In this document: one piece after another, positions 35,678-45,428 of the stretch
How positions within the stretch are numbered: position 1 is the first letter of the stretch
Layout: each line of letters begins with the position of its first letter
Origin: Bifidobacterium panos
Lineage (GTDB): Bacteria > Actinomycetota > Actinomycetes > Actinomycetales > Bifidobacteriaceae
Direction of reading: 5' to 3'
Length of the DNA: 64,000 nt
Assembly (NCBI RefSeq): GCF_012932445.1
Contig: NZ_JAAIIJ010000012.1
Span: 21,876 to 85,875 of the forward strand
Notes under the pieces: generated by a model
Databases searched by the model: none
Seen by the model: the letters and a program-made list of their open reading frames with translations, nothing else
Told to the model about the DNA's origin: nothing
Program-made: the position numbers and the translations under genes

Positions 35678-36229
35678 TCAACGCCCCGTGATCTCCGAAC
35701 CGATGACTTTTTCGCTGAGGGCCTTGGGGCCGCGGGTGACGGCGACGGCGCCGGAACGCACCAACTCCACCACGCCGTAATGCTCCAGCAACCCGAGCAG
35801 CGCGTCGATCTTGCCCTCCGCGCCGGTGGCTTCGATGGTCAGCGATTCGGGGTTGACATCCACCACGCGCACGCGGAACAGACGCACGATCTCCAGCACG
35901 TCGGAACGATTCGACTCATCCGCCGCCACCTTGATCAGCACCAGCTCGCGTTCCACGGTGGTCTTCGGATCAAGCTCGACGATCTTCAGCACATGCAGCA
36001 GTTTGTTGAGCTGCTTGATGATCTGCTCCAGCGGAACGGCCTCCACATCAGCCGTCACGGTGATGCGTGAGATGTCCGGCCGCTCGGTGGGGGAGACGGA
36101 CAGCGAGTTGATGTTGAACGAGCGGCGTGCGAACAGGCCGGCCACGCGGGACAGCACGCCGGGGCGGTTCTCCACCAGCACCGACAGCGTGTGGCGCACG
36201 GAACCCGATCCAGATGCAGGATATGCCAT
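35678..36229 (-). CDS. ilvN: Acetolactate synthase small (regulatory) subunit
   Basis: A 183-residue protein from ATG 36229, chosen because GAGGGGAG lies 6 nt upstream. An ACT domain (HTLSVLVENRPGVLSRVAGLFARR) is followed by a C-terminal domain with RELVLIKVAAD and PESLTIEATG. It binds branched-chain amino acids (valine) and tunes the catalytic subunit encoded just upstream by ilvB, with a 14-bp gap. Confidence 0.95.
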   Translation of the reverse strand: MAYPASGSGSVRHTLSVLVENRPGVLSRVAGLFARRSFNINSLSVSPTERPDISRITVTADVEAVPLEQIIKQLNKLLHVLKIVELDPKTTVERELVLIKVAADESNRSDVLEIVRLFRVRVVDVNPESLTIEATGAEGKIDALLGLLEHYGVVELVRSGAVAVTRGPKALSEKVIGSEITGR

Positions 36230-36243
36230 GATGTTCTCCCCTC

Positions 36244-38157
36244 TCACTTCTCGCTCGTTGTCTTGTTGGCATCGATATCGACGATGCCAGTCGGTTTGCG
36301 CAACGGCTTGACACCCGGCATATAAGTCACGTCGTCATTGGATGCGCCAGCCGAGACCATCGGCCACACCATTGCGTCCTTCCACACGCGGAAGTCGATG
36401 AGCACCGGGCGATCGTTGATTTCATTCGCGCGCTTGATGGCCTGGGCCGCCTCTTCCTCGGTGAACGCACGCATGCCGACGCAACCATACGCCTCGGCCA
36501 GCTTGACGAAATCGGGCACCTCAAGAGGCAGATCGTCAGCCGCCGCCTGCTGGCTGCCCTCGGCACCATGCGTCTCGCCGTCCAGCAGGTTCGTGGCCGA
36601 ATAATGACGCTCATAGAACAGCGTCTGCCACTGGCGCACCATGCCATACACGGAGTTGTTGAGAATGGCGATTTTCACCGGCGCGCCGTCATGGAACGCC
36701 GCGGCCAGCTCCTCCGAGGTCATCTGGAAGGAGCCGTCGCCGTCGATCAGCCACACCGGGCCGCCCTTCAAACCGATGGAGGCGCCGATGGCCGCGGGCA
36801 AGCCGTAACCCATCGTGCCCAAGCCGCCCGAGGAGATCCACGAGTTCGGCTTCTCGAAGTCGATAAGCTGCGCGCCCCACATCTGATGCTGCCCCACGCC
36901 GGTCACCCACACGGTGTCGGGGTCGGCCATCTCGGAAAGCTTCTTGACCACCCATTGCGGCGCGAGCGAACCATCTGTAGGTTCCTCCCACGTAATCGGA
37001 TAACGCTCAAGCCAGTCGTGAATCGCATTCCACCAAGGCTTCAAGTCGGGCTTGCCTTGGATGGCCTGTGTGCGCTCGATGGCGGGGATGAGGTCGGCCA
37101 GAACGGCGGATACATCACCCACGATGGGCACGTCCGGCTGGCGGTTCTTGCCGATTTCCGCGGGATCGATGTCAATATGGATCACGCGGGCGGCAGGCGC
37201 GAAAGCCTCCAGCTTGCCGGTCACGCGGTCGTCGAATCGCGCGCCGATGGCCACCAGCAAATCGCAGCGCTGCACCGCGCCGGTGGCCGCGATGGTGCCG
37301 TGCATGCCCAACATGCCAAGCACTTTCGGGTCGCTGTCGGGCACCACGCCGCGCGCAGGCAATGTGGTGACGATCGGCGCGCCGGTCACGTCCGCGAGCT
37401 TCTTGACCAGCTCGCCCGCGTTGGAACGCACCGCGCCGCCACCCACATACAGCACCGGGCGGTAGGACTGGCCGAACAGCCTGGCCGCATCGTTAAGCAC
37501 ATGCCCATGCGCCTTGGTGGTGGGATTGTAGCCGGGCAGAATCATGCGCTGCGGCCACGAATAATACATCTCGCCCGTCTGCGCCGTCTTGGTGACATCC
37601 ACCACCACCGGGCCGGGGCGGCCGGAATTGGCCACATAATAAGCCTCGGCCAGCACGCGCGGAATGTCCTGCGCGGAGGTGACCAAGTACGAATGCTTGA
37701 CCACCGGGTAGGTGGCCCCCACGATGTCCGCCTCCTGGAAGGCATCGGTGCCAATCGAATCGACGCCCACCTGGCCGGTGATCACCACCATCGGCACGGA
37801 GTCCATATTCGCGTCGGCAATCGGGGTGATCATATTCGTCGCGCCCGGGCCGGACGTCACGAGGCACACGCCCACTTGGCCGGTGGCCAGCGCGTAGCCC
37901 TCGGCGGCGTGGCCGGCGGCTTGCTCGTGGCGCATCAGCATGAAGCGGAACTTCGTTTTGGAATTGATTTGGTGATATACCGGCAGAATCGCGCCGCCCG
38001 GCACGCCGAACACGTCGGTCACGCCCAGGTCTTCCAGCGTACGAACCAGTGCGTGGGCACCGGTCATCTTCTCTCCGTCGGTGATGGTCTGCTTGTCGTC
38101 GTGCACGGATGCTTTGGGCACGGCGCTGAATGCCTGCAGAGGTGTCGGTAAAGCCAT
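36244..38157 (-). CDS. ilvB: Acetolactate synthase large (catalytic) subunit
   Basis: A 637-residue ThDP enzyme making acetolactate or acetohydroxybutyrate in branched-chain amino-acid synthesis. The start at ATG 38157 has GAGAGGA 3-4 nt away. The N-domain has TDVFGVPGGAILPVYH with the RHEQAAGHAAEGYA ThDP Glu. FAD-domain signatures such as GARFDDRVTGK are present, and the ThDP motif is GDGSFQMTSEELAAA...NNSVYGMVRQWQ. All active-site elements are visible. Co-transcribed with ilvN. Confidence 0.96.
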   Translation of the reverse strand: MALPTPLQAFSAVPKASVHDDKQTITDGEKMTGAHALVRTLEDLGVTDVFGVPGGAILPVYHQINSKTKFRFMLMRHEQAAGHAAEGYALATGQVGVCLVTSGPGATNMITPIADANMDSVPMVVITGQVGVDSIGTDAFQEADIVGATYPVVKHSYLVTSAQDIPRVLAEAYYVANSGRPGPVVVDVTKTAQTGEMYYSWPQRMILPGYNPTTKAHGHVLNDAARLFGQSYRPVLYVGGGAVRSNAGELVKKLADVTGAPIVTTLPARGVVPDSDPKVLGMLGMHGTIAATGAVQRCDLLVAIGARFDDRVTGKLEAFAPAARVIHIDIDPAEIGKNRQPDVPIVGDVSAVLADLIPAIERTQAIQGKPDLKPWWNAIHDWLERYPITWEEPTDGSLAPQWVVKKLSEMADPDTVWVTGVGQHQMWGAQLIDFEKPNSWISSGGLGTMGYGLPAAIGASIGLKGGPVWLIDGDGSFQMTSEELAAAFHDGAPVKIAILNNSVYGMVRQWQTLFYERHYSATNLLDGETHGAEGSQQAAADDLPLEVPDFVKLAEAYGCVGMRAFTEEEAAQAIKRANEINDRPVLIDFRVWKDAMVWPMVSAGASNDDVTYMPGVKPLRKPTGIVDIDANKTTSEK

Positions 38158-38395
38158 GATTCCTCTCACATCTCAAAAGGTTCCCGCCGCGCCGCACTGC
38201 CGGGCGCTGGTATCCCCCCGTGCGGCTTGGCCTCGTTGCGCAGGCTGGGCTTGTGGCCGTGTGCTTTGAGCGCTTTGATTACCAGTCTATTCGACTGTTA
38301 GACCTTTGCGTGGCGTGGCTTGCTGTGTGGACACGGTTGGACACAGTTGTGTGGATATGACTATGTGGGCACAGCTGGTGGGCAACCCCGTCGTT
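38158..38395 (-). promoter_or_regulatory. Leader of ilvB
   Basis: There are 238 bp between the rnc stop and the ilvB start, on the coding minus strand. It contains clustered GTGTCCAAC/GTGTCCACAC repeats around 38325-38380 and a GC-rich run just before the start. I could not identify a leader peptide with branched-chain codons or a T-box, so attenuation is only a possibility. Confidence 0.3.
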
Positions 38396-39106
38396 TCAGC
38401 TGTCCAACCGCTTATATGCCGCTTCGGCGGCGGCCAGTTGCGCCTTGCGTTTGGATGACCCCTCGCCGGTGCCGGCAATCGCCTCGTCGTCGCCCAGCGA
38501 CACTCGCGCCGTGAACACCTGCGCGTATTGAGGCCCCGAAACGGCCATGTGGTAAACCGGCTCCCCTTTGCCGAGCTCGTGCGCCTTCACCGTCAGCGAC
38601 GTCTTCCAATCGAGCGCCGGCCCCTCGCCCGCCACCTCGTCAAGCGTGTCGTCGATCAGGTGATGCACCACCTCGCGCGCCTCGTCGATGCCGTGCTCAA
38701 GAAACGTCGCGCCGATCAGTGACTCCACAATGTCGCACAGAATCGAGCTTTTATTCGCCCCTCCTTGCGACGCCTCGCCAATCCCGAGCAGAATGTACGG
38801 CTCGACATGCAGTTTGGTGCGGGCAATCGCGCTCAAAGCCTCCTCGCTCACCGCCTTCGCGCGCATCTTCGCCAACTGCCCCTCGCTCATATCGGGGTGC
38901 AGGCGGAACAGCGTCTCCGTGGCGACGAGCTCAAGCACCGCGTCTCCCAGGAACTCAAGCCGCTCGTAATGCTTCGCTCCGGGGTGCTCGTGCGCGAAGG
39001 ATCGGTGGGTGAGCGCTTGCACCAGCAGATCGGGGCTCAGCGTGGTGCCCAGCGCTTGGAGCAGTTCATTGCCGTTCGTCGGCTGCGTGTCGTCTGTGTG
39101 TGTCAT
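38396..39106 (-). CDS. rnc: Ribonuclease III
   Basis: A 236-residue dsRNA endonuclease. The catalytic signature YERLEFLGDAVLELVATETLF is near residue 45, the second metal-binding stretch is ESLIGATFLEHGIDEAREVV, and a C-terminal dsRNA-binding domain (WKTSLTVKAHELGKG...SKRKAQLAAAEAAYKRL) completes it. It is the downstream gene of the rnc-rpmF-yceD cluster. Confidence 0.95.
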   Translation of the reverse strand: MTHTDDTQPTNGNELLQALGTTLSPDLLVQALTHRSFAHEHPGAKHYERLEFLGDAVLELVATETLFRLHPDMSEGQLAKMRAKAVSEEALSAIARTKLHVEPYILLGIGEASQGGANKSSILCDIVESLIGATFLEHGIDEAREVVHHLIDDTLDEVAGEGPALDWKTSLTVKAHELGKGEPVYHMAVSGPQYAQVFTARVSLGDDEAIAGTGEGSSKRKAQLAAAEAAYKRLDS

Positions 39107-39198
39107 ATATATGATTCCTTATTCCTTGCGGCTGGCAATTTTCTTGCGGTCGGCGCAAGGTGATTATGCAAAGACTATGCAAACTTATGCAAAAGCAA

Positions 39199-39228
39199 AA
39201 GCCCCGCCACCCGTCGATGGCAGGGCTT
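39199..39228 (-). terminator. Terminator of rpmF
   Basis: On the minus strand AAGCCCTGCCA pairs with TGGCGGGGCTT, followed by TTTGCTTTTGC. It separates rpmF from rnc. Confidence 0.75.
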
Positions 39229-39252
39229 CTTACGCTAGTATTCCAGCGGCGC

Positions 39253-39447
39253 TCACTTGGCGTGAACCGGCTGGATCGCGTCGCGGTAGACGCGGCCACG
39301 GAAGGAACCGCAGCTCGGGCATGCCGTGTGAGGCAGGGCCGGCTCGCCGCAGTTCGGGCAGTTCACGGTCGCCGTGGCGGCGGCCTTCCAGTTCGCGCGA
39401 CGCGAGTGCGTGTTGGCGCGCGAGGTCTTGTACTTAGGCAGTGCCAT
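39253..39447 (-). CDS. rpmF: 50S ribosomal protein L32
   Basis: A 64-residue protein of the zinc-binding L32 type: [19 protein letters not shown], then C-x2-C (CPNCGEP) and C-x2-C (CPSCGSF). In Actinobacteria and others it lies between a YceD-like gene and rnc, as here. Confidence 0.96.
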   Translation of the reverse strand: MALPKYKTSRANTHSRRANWKAAATATVNCPNCGEPALPHTACPSCGSFRGRVYRDAIQPVHAK

Positions 39448-39532
39448 TTTTAGTATCCTCTGTTTCGTTCGAACATATTGAGCTTAAGCGTTCAGTACTT
39501 TAACGCGACGTGCGTACAAAACGCCTCTGGTG

Positions 39533-40123
39533 CTATTGCTGTTCGCGCTCCAGCTGCGCTTTGAGATCGGCAAGCCCGGCGAAACGGATATCGGTCACTT
39601 CGTGATGATGCTTCGGATTCTCGTTGAGATCGACGCCGCACTGCGAGCACAACCCGCGGCAATCCTCGCGACACAGCGGCTGCAGCGGCAGTTCCTCCAC
39701 CAAGGTGTCGCGCAACAGCGCCTCGATATCGGCGAACGCGCCGTTGCTGAGCAGCGGGTAGGTGTCTTCCGACTCCTCCTCGCCCGCAACGATGTCGACT
39801 TCCCCGGCGCTCGCCGCTTCGCGCTTGTCCTCGTAGGGGAAGAACGCGGTGACGCTCGTCGTCCAGTCCTTGACGATGGGTTTCAGGCAACGGGTGCACT
39901 CGGCATGCACCGGCGCGCTGATCCGCGCGGTGAATATCAGGCCGTCCACGATGGAATCGAACGAGCCGCTCACATGCACATCGGCGCCTTCCTTCACGCC
40001 GATCACCTCGTCGCCGATGCCCGAAGGGGCGGGGAAGTCGGCATCCACCGCTTTGCTTAAACCGGCGCGCGAGGCGACTTGCGCCACGGAAATCGCCCAG
40101 GGGGAATCTTCAATACGTGGCAT
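39533..40123 (-). CDS. YceD family (DUF177) protein
   Basis: A 196-residue protein with the DUF177 C-x2-C...C-x2-C pattern (CTRCLKPI; CREDCRGLCSQCG) and a following NENPKHHH segment. In plants and bacteria this family aids 23S rRNA maturation or accumulation. Its start ATG directly abuts the stop of the SepIVA-like gene (no intervening base), and rpmF follows 85 bp downstream. Confidence 0.85.
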   Translation of the reverse strand: MPRIEDSPWAISVAQVASRAGLSKAVDADFPAPSGIGDEVIGVKEGADVHVSGSFDSIVDGLIFTARISAPVHAECTRCLKPIVKDWTTSVTAFFPYEDKREAASAGEVDIVAGEEESEDTYPLLSNGAFADIEALLRDTLVEELPLQPLCREDCRGLCSQCGVDLNENPKHHHEVTDIRFAGLADLKAQLEREQQ

Positions 40124-40834
40124 CTACTGCGCCTCCGGATAGTCACTGATGTCGAGGTGCGGCAGCTGCTCGGCGGCGGATTTTTGCCGTTCGTGCAGCA
40201 CGTTCAACCCCGCGTCCACATCGTTTGCGAGCTTGTTGAGCTGCCTGCGCAACTCTTCCATCATCCTGGTCGAATAATCGTCGGCTCCACGCGTGAGATG
40301 ATCGGCCTTGGCTTGCGCGGCGTTGAGAATCGTGCGAGCTTTCTGACGCGCGAGCTCGGTGACGTTCTCCTGACCGGCGAGGAACTGCGCCTGTGCGTTG
40401 GCTTCCTTCACCGCGTCCGCGGCGCGACTCTGCGCGGAGGCGATAATCGAGTTCGCCTGGGTCTGCGCGCTTTGCAAGCGGCGCTCGGCCTCCCTCATCA
40501 GCGCCGATGCTCGCTCGAGCTGCACCGGCAGCATCTTCTTCAACTCGGCTAGGTTCCCCGTGAATTCCTCGCGATCCACCTTCACCTGACTGGAGGAGAA
40601 CAGCCCGCCCTTGGCTTCGTTCAGCGCTTCCTCCATGCGCTCGATGATGTCGTAGACGGTGGTGAACTCGTCGCGGTTCGCGTCTGCCTCATCGTCCGCT
40701 TCGTCGTCCCGTTCGCGCAAATCGGGCAACGGGAACGGCGCCTTGAATGCAACGGCGTCCGGTGCGGGAGTCGAAGCCGTGCCGCCTGTCGCATCATCCA
40801 TATCGTCGGCCAGAGTGGGTTGCTCGTCGCTCAT
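40124..40834 (-). CDS. SepIVA/DivIVA-like coiled-coil protein
   Basis: A 236-residue protein. The start at 40834 overlaps the coaD stop (ATGA). An acidic disordered N-terminus (to about 75) precedes a DivIVA-like [20 protein letters not shown] segment and a long coiled coil ([16 protein letters not shown]...[13 protein letters not shown]). The genomic position (rnc, yceD, this gene) is the same as that of mycobacterial sepIVA, which encodes an essential septation factor. Sequence similarity is judged by eye only. A role in polar growth or division is inferred. Confidence 0.7.
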   Translation of the reverse strand: MSDEQPTLADDMDDATGGTASTPAPDAVAFKAPFPLPDLRERDDEADDEADANRDEFTTVYDIIERMEEALNEAKGGLFSSSQVKVDREEFTGNLAELKKMLPVQLERASALMREAERRLQSAQTQANSIIASAQSRAADAVKEANAQAQFLAGQENVTELARQKARTILNAAQAKADHLTRGADDYSTRMMEELRRQLNKLANDVDAGLNVLHERQKSAAEQLPHLDISDYPEAQ

Positions 40835-41328
40835 GATGATTTCCTTTCGTTGCGCAACGCTTCGTTCAGCATCGGCACCACGCAATCAGGCACCATGCCG
40901 GTGACATCCCCGCCGTGGCGGGCCACATCCTTGACGACGGAACTGGAGATGTGCTCCAGCGCTGGGTCGGCGGGCAGGAACAGCGTTTCCACATTGGCCA
41001 GCTTGCGGTTCACCAGCGCCATGCTGAGCTCCGCCTCATAATCGCCGTTCTGCCGCAGTCCCTTGACGATCACCGTGGCTCCCACCTGCTTGCAATAGTC
41101 GGTAATCAGCCCGTCCGTGGACGCGACGGCCACGTTCTCACACCCTCTTTTGTCCAGCGCCCGACGAATCACATCAACGCGCGTTTCAGCTGAAAAGAGC
41201 GGCGTTTTGGCGGCGTTCATCGCCACTACCACATACACTTCCTCGAAAAGGCGCGCGCTGCGTTCGATTACATCGAGATGTCCGGCGGTTACGGGGTCGA
41301 AAGAACCGGGGCACACTGCTTTGGTCAT
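40831..41328 (-). CDS. coaD: Phosphopantetheine adenylyltransferase
   Basis: A 165-residue nucleotidyltransferase of coenzyme A synthesis. The N-terminus [20 protein letters not shown] carries the (T/H)xGH motif and [14 protein letters not shown] carries the SSS(x)K-like ATP site. The C-terminus overlaps the next start by 4 bp. Confidence 0.95.
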   Translation of the reverse strand: MTKAVCPGSFDPVTAGHLDVIERSARLFEEVYVVVAMNAAKTPLFSAETRVDVIRRALDKRGCENVAVASTDGLITDYCKQVGATVIVKGLRQNGDYEAELSMALVNRKLANVETLFLPADPALEHISSSVVKDVARHGGDVTGMVPDCVVPMLNEALRNERKSS

Positions 41329-41423
41329 ACCACCAGCCTACCTCCTGGTATGGCGTTGGGTCGCATAACAGAGCTCAAGATATTATGATGAATGCAATCA
41401 AGCCCTAATCCAAGGAGCATGCC

Positions 41424-41720
41424 GTGAAGAATACGTATCTCAATGCAGCTGACGGTTCCCCACTGTCTGATCCGGATTCCGGCGCGGGCACCTCTGTTCT
41501 GGAGCGTCCCGAGGTTCAGGAGGAGACCCAGCGTTCCGACAATGGCGATGCGGATCGGTTCGCGCACTATGTTTCGCGTGATCGTATCGCCGAATCGCGC
41601 TTGACGGGTCGTCCGGTGGTGGCGCTGTGCGGCAAGGTTTGGGTGCCCAAGCGCGATCCGTCCCAATACCCCGTTTGTCCCGACTGCCAGCGCATCTACG
41701 AGGAAATGGCCGGCCTATAG
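41424..41720 (+). CDS. DUF3039 family protein
   Basis: A 98-residue protein starting at GTG 41424 with AAGGAG 6 nt upstream. A Cys residue in VALCGKVW and a C-x2-C in YPVCPDCQRIYEEM make a probable zinc site typical of the actinobacterial DUF3039 family. Function unknown. It is convergent with the aldo/keto reductase gene. Confidence 0.85.
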   Translation: MKNTYLNAADGSPLSDPDSGAGTSVLERPEVQEETQRSDNGDADRFAHYVSRDRIAESRLTGRPVVALCGKVWVPKRDPSQYPVCPDCQRIYEEMAGL

Positions 41721-41730
41721 ATCCCACGGA

Positions 41731-41820
41731 TCCCATGGCGCGGTGTTCCCATGGCGTGGTTTTGGCTATTTTCCAACGTTTTTGGTTACCGCGCCATGGA
41801 AAAAACACCGCGCCATGGGA
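41731..41820. repeat. Nested palindrome between DUF3039 and the aldo/keto reductase gene
   Basis: An outer perfect 17-bp pair, TCCCATGGCGCGGTGTT (41731-41747) and its complement (41804-41820), encloses an inner 12-bp pair, CCATGGCGTGGT (41749-41760) and ACCGCGCCATGG (41788-41799), with one mismatch. CCATGGCG appears in every arm. It lies between convergent stops and may act as a terminator on both strands, or be a mobile palindrome. Confidence 0.75.
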
Positions 41821-41823
41821 TTC

Positions 41824-42837
41824 TTACGGGCGCAAGCAGATGGCGTCGATGCGGGCGAGTTCCTCGTCGCTGAAGGTTGTGTTGTGTAGGGTGTTGATAT
41901 TGTCCAAGATCTGCTGGGGTTTGGATGCGCCGACCAGCACCGAGGTGACTACGCCATCGTGCAACAGCCACGCCAGGCTCATCTCGGCGAGCGTCTGACC
42001 GCGCTCGGCGGCGATATCGTTCAGCTCGCGAATCTGCTGCAGCCGCTCGGGCGTGAGTGCGGAATCGTCAAGGAAACGCGGGTCGAGCGCAATGCGGCTG
42101 TCGGCCGGCACGCCCTCCAGATAGCGGTTCGTCAGCAACCCCTGCGCCAGCGGCGAGTAAGTGATGATGCCCTTGCCGAGCGAGTGGGCCGTGTCCTTCA
42201 GGCCGTCGCGCTCAACCGTGCGGTCGAACAGGTTATAGCGGTTCTGATTGATGATGAACGGCACATGTAGCTCGTCCAGAATCGCCGCCGCCTTGCGCAT
42301 CGTGGGGCCGTCATAGTTGCTCAAGCCCACATACAGCGCCTTGCCCGACTGCACCGCGCTCGCCAGCGCGCCCATCGTCTCCTCAAGCGGCGTGTCGGGA
42401 TCCATGCGGTGATGATAGAAGATGTCCACATAATCAAGCCCCAGCCGCTTCAGGCTCTGATCGAGGCTGGCGAGCAGGTACTTGCGCGAACCGAAGTCCC
42501 CGTAAGGCCCGGGCCACATCTCAAAGCCGGCTTTGGTGCTGATGATCAGCTCGTCGCGGTGCGCGGCAAAATATTCGCGCAGCAGCCGCCCGCAGTTCTT
42601 CTCGGCGCAACCGGGCTCCGGCCCGTAGTTGTTGGCCAGATCGAAGTGGGTGATGCCGTTGTCGAAAGCGGTGAACAGCATCTGCTTCATGTGGTCGTAT
42701 GGCGTCAGATTGCCGAAATTGTGCCACAGGCCGATCGAGACGGCGGGCAGTTTCAGGCCGGAATTGCCGCAACGGTTGTAGGTCATATCGTCGTAGCGGG
42801 CTGGGTTGGGCGTGTATGGGACGGTGGGTTCGAGCAT
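41824..42837 (-). CDS. Aldo/keto reductase (YghZ-like)
   Basis: A 337-residue TIM-barrel NADPH oxidoreductase. It has MTYNRCGNSGLKLPAVSIGLW, the catalytic DLANNYGPEPG region (Asp and Tyr), ISTKAGFEMWPGPYGDFGSRKYL with Lys, and the QSLKRLGLDYVDIFYHHRMDP helix. This fits the YghZ/GPR subfamily, which reduces L-glyceraldehyde 3-phosphate and methylglyoxal. Physiological substrate unproven. It has its own SD (GAAGGA) and is monocistronic. Confidence 0.88.
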   Translation of the reverse strand: MLEPTVPYTPNPARYDDMTYNRCGNSGLKLPAVSIGLWHNFGNLTPYDHMKQMLFTAFDNGITHFDLANNYGPEPGCAEKNCGRLLREYFAAHRDELIISTKAGFEMWPGPYGDFGSRKYLLASLDQSLKRLGLDYVDIFYHHRMDPDTPLEETMGALASAVQSGKALYVGLSNYDGPTMRKAAAILDELHVPFIINQNRYNLFDRTVERDGLKDTAHSLGKGIITYSPLAQGLLTNRYLEGVPADSRIALDPRFLDDSALTPERLQQIRELNDIAAERGQTLAEMSLAWLLHDGVVTSVLVGASKPQQILDNINTLHNTTFSDEELARIDAICLRP

Positions 42838-42999
42838 GGTTTTCCTTCGTTGGATAATTGGATATGTGTGTTGACATACACGATGGTATCGCGAAGTCGC
42901 CTTGTCTTGTGAGGGAGGCGGCTTCGCGAGGCGCGATTGCTTGCAGTGCCGACTTACAGCATCGAGACTGCCAGTCTCACAGCACCGATCTTACAGTGC

Positions 43000-44322
43000 T
43001 TATAACACCGAGACTTCGGTGGAAATCACCGGATCGCCCTTCATCAGGCTTTGGGCGGTGATCGGCAGTTCAGCCAGCGCCTTGGCGCGATAGTCGTGTG
43101 CGCGCATGATCGCGTCGTGCCCCTGCCACTGGGCGTCGATCTGGCCGTGGTCGACGTAGGGAACCAGCAGATCCTTCCACTCGTCCTTCGGCTGGAAGGA
43201 GGCGAGCTTGTCTTCCGAACCCGACACCACGTGCTCAGCGTCGGCCAGGCCATATTCATAGGAGCGGTAGGCGAGCTTGCGCCCCGGAACGGTGGCCTTG
43301 TCTTTGCTCTTCTTCATCACCGGGGCCATCGCTCCGTCGGCACCCTCGCGCTCGGTGAGCTTGTAGACCATCGCGCAGGTGGGCGCGCCAGAACCGGTGA
43401 CCAGCATTGTGCCCACGCCGTAGGAATCGACCGGCGCGGTTTGCAGGGCGGCGATGGCGTATTCGTCCAGATCGTTGGTGACGGTGATGCGCGTGTTGGT
43501 GGCGCCGAGCGCGTCCAGCTGGTTGCGCACACGCTGGGCGAGCGCAGCCAAATCGCCGGAGTCGATGCGCACGCCGCCCAGCTCGGGGCCGGCCACTTCG
43601 ACGGCGGTTTGCACGGCCTGTTCGATGTTGTAGGTGTCGACCAGCAGCGTGGTGTTCTTGCCCAGCGCCGCAATCTGCGATTCAAAGGCGTTTTTCTCGC
43701 TGTCATGCACCAGCGTGAAGCAGTGCGCGGCTGTGCCGATGGCCTTCAGGCCATACAGCTGCGAGGCCAGGAGGTTCGCGGTGCCTTGGAAGCCACCCAC
43801 CACGGAAGCGCGCGCGGCGGCGACGGCGGCCCACTCGTTGGTACGCCGGCCACCCATGTCCATGCAGGGGCGGTCCTTGGCGGCGGTGACCATGCGGCTG
43901 GCCGCCGAGGCGACCGCCGAATCGTAATTGAGAATCGACAGCACCAGCGTTTCGAGCAGTGTGCATTCACCGAACGTGCCTTCGATTTGCAGCACCGGCG
44001 AATTCGGGAAGAACATCTCGCCTTCGCGATAGCCCTTGATCGAACCGGAGAAACGGAAGTTTTCCAGCCACTTGATGGTTTGCGGGCTCACCACCTTGCG
44101 ATCGGCGAGGAACCTCAAATCCTCATCGTCCAAGTGGAAGCGCTCCAGCGCGTCGAGAATGCGGCCGGTGCCGGCGAGCACGCCGTAGCGACGTCCCGCG
44201 GGCAGATGGCGGGTGAACACCTCGAACACGCATTTGCGGTTGGCGGTGCCGTCTTTCATGCAAGCGTCCAGCATCGTGTATTCGTACATGTCGGTCATCA
44301 ATGCCGGCGAATAATCCACCAT
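43000..44322 (-). CDS. pncB: Nicotinate phosphoribosyltransferase
   Basis: A 440-residue enzyme of NAD salvage (Preiss-Handler pathway). The start at ATG 44322 (MVDYSPALMTDMYEYTML) has GGGGAG upstream. Diagnostic are FEVFTRHLPAGRRYGVLAG, LLVDTYNIEQAV and GVRIDSGDLAALAQRVR (phosphoribosyl site), plus GTMLVTGSGAP. It is divergent from rph. Confidence 0.93.
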   Translation of the reverse strand: MVDYSPALMTDMYEYTMLDACMKDGTANRKCVFEVFTRHLPAGRRYGVLAGTGRILDALERFHLDDEDLRFLADRKVVSPQTIKWLENFRFSGSIKGYREGEMFFPNSPVLQIEGTFGECTLLETLVLSILNYDSAVASAASRMVTAAKDRPCMDMGGRRTNEWAAVAAARASVVGGFQGTANLLASQLYGLKAIGTAAHCFTLVHDSEKNAFESQIAALGKNTTLLVDTYNIEQAVQTAVEVAGPELGGVRIDSGDLAALAQRVRNQLDALGATNTRITVTNDLDEYAIAALQTAPVDSYGVGTMLVTGSGAPTCAMVYKLTEREGADGAMAPVMKKSKDKATVPGRKLAYRSYEYGLADAEHVVSGSEDKLASFQPKDEWKDLLVPYVDHGQIDAQWQGHDAIMRAHDYRAKALAELPITAQSLMKGDPVISTEVSVL

Positions 44323-44412
44323 CGTTGTTTTATCTCCCCTTGTGCGGCGTATGGTTAACCTGGCCACAAGTCTATCCCCGCGGACGCACGTTTTTGTATC
44401 GGCTGATACGGA

Positions 44413-44444
44413 AACGCACTCAACTGGGCTGCTCGGAGTGCGTT
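44413..44444. promoter_or_regulatory. Palindrome in the pncB-rph divergent region
   Basis: AACGCACTC (44413-44421) and GAGTGCGTT (44436-44444) are perfect 9-bp arms separated by 14 nt. In a divergent promoter this spacing suits an operator for a dimeric regulator of NAD salvage, but no regulator is identified. Confidence 0.35.
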
Positions 44445-44517
44445 GCTGTGTTCATAAGTGAAGCGACATTCGCATAAAACCGCCTCAACGTTGCGCAGGG
44501 CGCGTAAGGTGGGGAGC

Positions 44518-45282
44518 ATGGTTGAGATCAAAGACATGCTAGGAGACCGTTTCATCACCCGTTACGACGGGCGCAAAGTCGACGAGCTGCGCCCGGTTCG
44601 CATCACCCGCCACTTCACCGACGCGCCGGAAGGCTCGGTGCTCATCGAATGCGGCAGCACGCGCGTGATGTGCACCGCCACCTTCACCCCATCGGTGCCG
44701 CGCTGGCGCAAGGATTCCGGCTTGGGTTGGGTCACCGCCGAATATGCGATGCTGCCGCGCGCCACCAGCGAGCGCACCGACCGCGATTCAGTGCGCGGCA
44801 GAATCGGTGGGCGCACGCACGAAATCAGCCGACTGATCGGCCGTTGCCTGAGGGGCATCATCGATATGAAGGCCTTGGGTGAGAATCAGATTCAGCTTGA
44901 TTGCGATGTGTTGCAGGCCGACGGCGGCACGCGCACCGCTTCCGTCACCGGCGCTTACGTGGCGTTGGTGGACGCGTTGCGCTGGGCTGAGGAGCACCAT
45001 CACATCAAGTTCGCCGACAAGGTGATTAAGGATTGCGTGTCCGCCGTATCGGTGGGCATTGTCGACGGCACGCCGATGCTCGACCTGCCGTATCTGGAAG
45101 ACAGTCAGGCCATGACCGACATGAACGTGGCCATGACCGGCGCCGGCGAGTTCATCGAGTTGCAGGGCACTGCCGAACACCGCCCGTTCACGCGCGACGA
45201 ACTCGACACACTGCTCGACCTGGCCGCCAAGGGCAACAAGGAATTGCAAACCGCCCAGCGCGCCGCCCTCGCACAAGACTGA
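44518..45282 (+). CDS. rph: Ribonuclease PH
   Basis: A 254-residue phosphorolytic 3' exoribonuclease trimming tRNA 3' ends. ATG 44518 is preceded by GGGGAG. The sequence has [30 protein letters not shown], then [16 protein letters not shown] and the [14 protein letters not shown] and [19 protein letters not shown] motifs of the phosphate site. Often followed in Actinobacteria by rdgB. Here a toxin-antitoxin pair intervenes. Confidence 0.96.
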   Translation: MVEIKDMLGDRFITRYDGRKVDELRPVRITRHFTDAPEGSVLIECGSTRVMCTATFTPSVPRWRKDSGLGWVTAEYAMLPRATSERTDRDSVRGRIGGRTHEISRLIGRCLRGIIDMKALGENQIQLDCDVLQADGGTRTASVTGAYVALVDALRWAEEHHHIKFADKVIKDCVSAVSVGIVDGTPMLDLPYLEDSQAMTDMNVAMTGAGEFIELQGTAEHRPFTRDELDTLLDLAAKGNKELQTAQRAALAQD

Positions 45283-45428
45283 TCAGTAGAACGAATTCTG
45301 TCGGCTATGATGGATGTCGCCGGAGTAAGGCATCGCAACTTCTCCCCAATCTCAAGGCGGGTATACACGACTTTCGGGGAGATGGCCGAGTCCGGGGGTG
45401 TCTTGGAGTGCGTCCTCTTGACAGCGTT
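45283..45428. other. Intergenic stretch after rph
   Basis: No gene is recognised. A TCTCCCC/GGGGAGA pair (about 45341 and 45377) could form a hairpin. The GGAGATGGCCGAGTCCGG text recalls the start of a tRNA, but no anticodon or T arm follows. Confidence 0.3.

Noticed and set aside
38158..38395. T-box or leader-peptide attenuator for ilvBN
   Set aside because: No T-box consensus and no short ORF rich in Ile, Leu or Val codons could be found.
45365..45420. tRNA-like text GGAGATGGCCGAGTCCGG after rph
   Set aside because: No anticodon stem, T arm or CCA-end pairing follows at proper distances.
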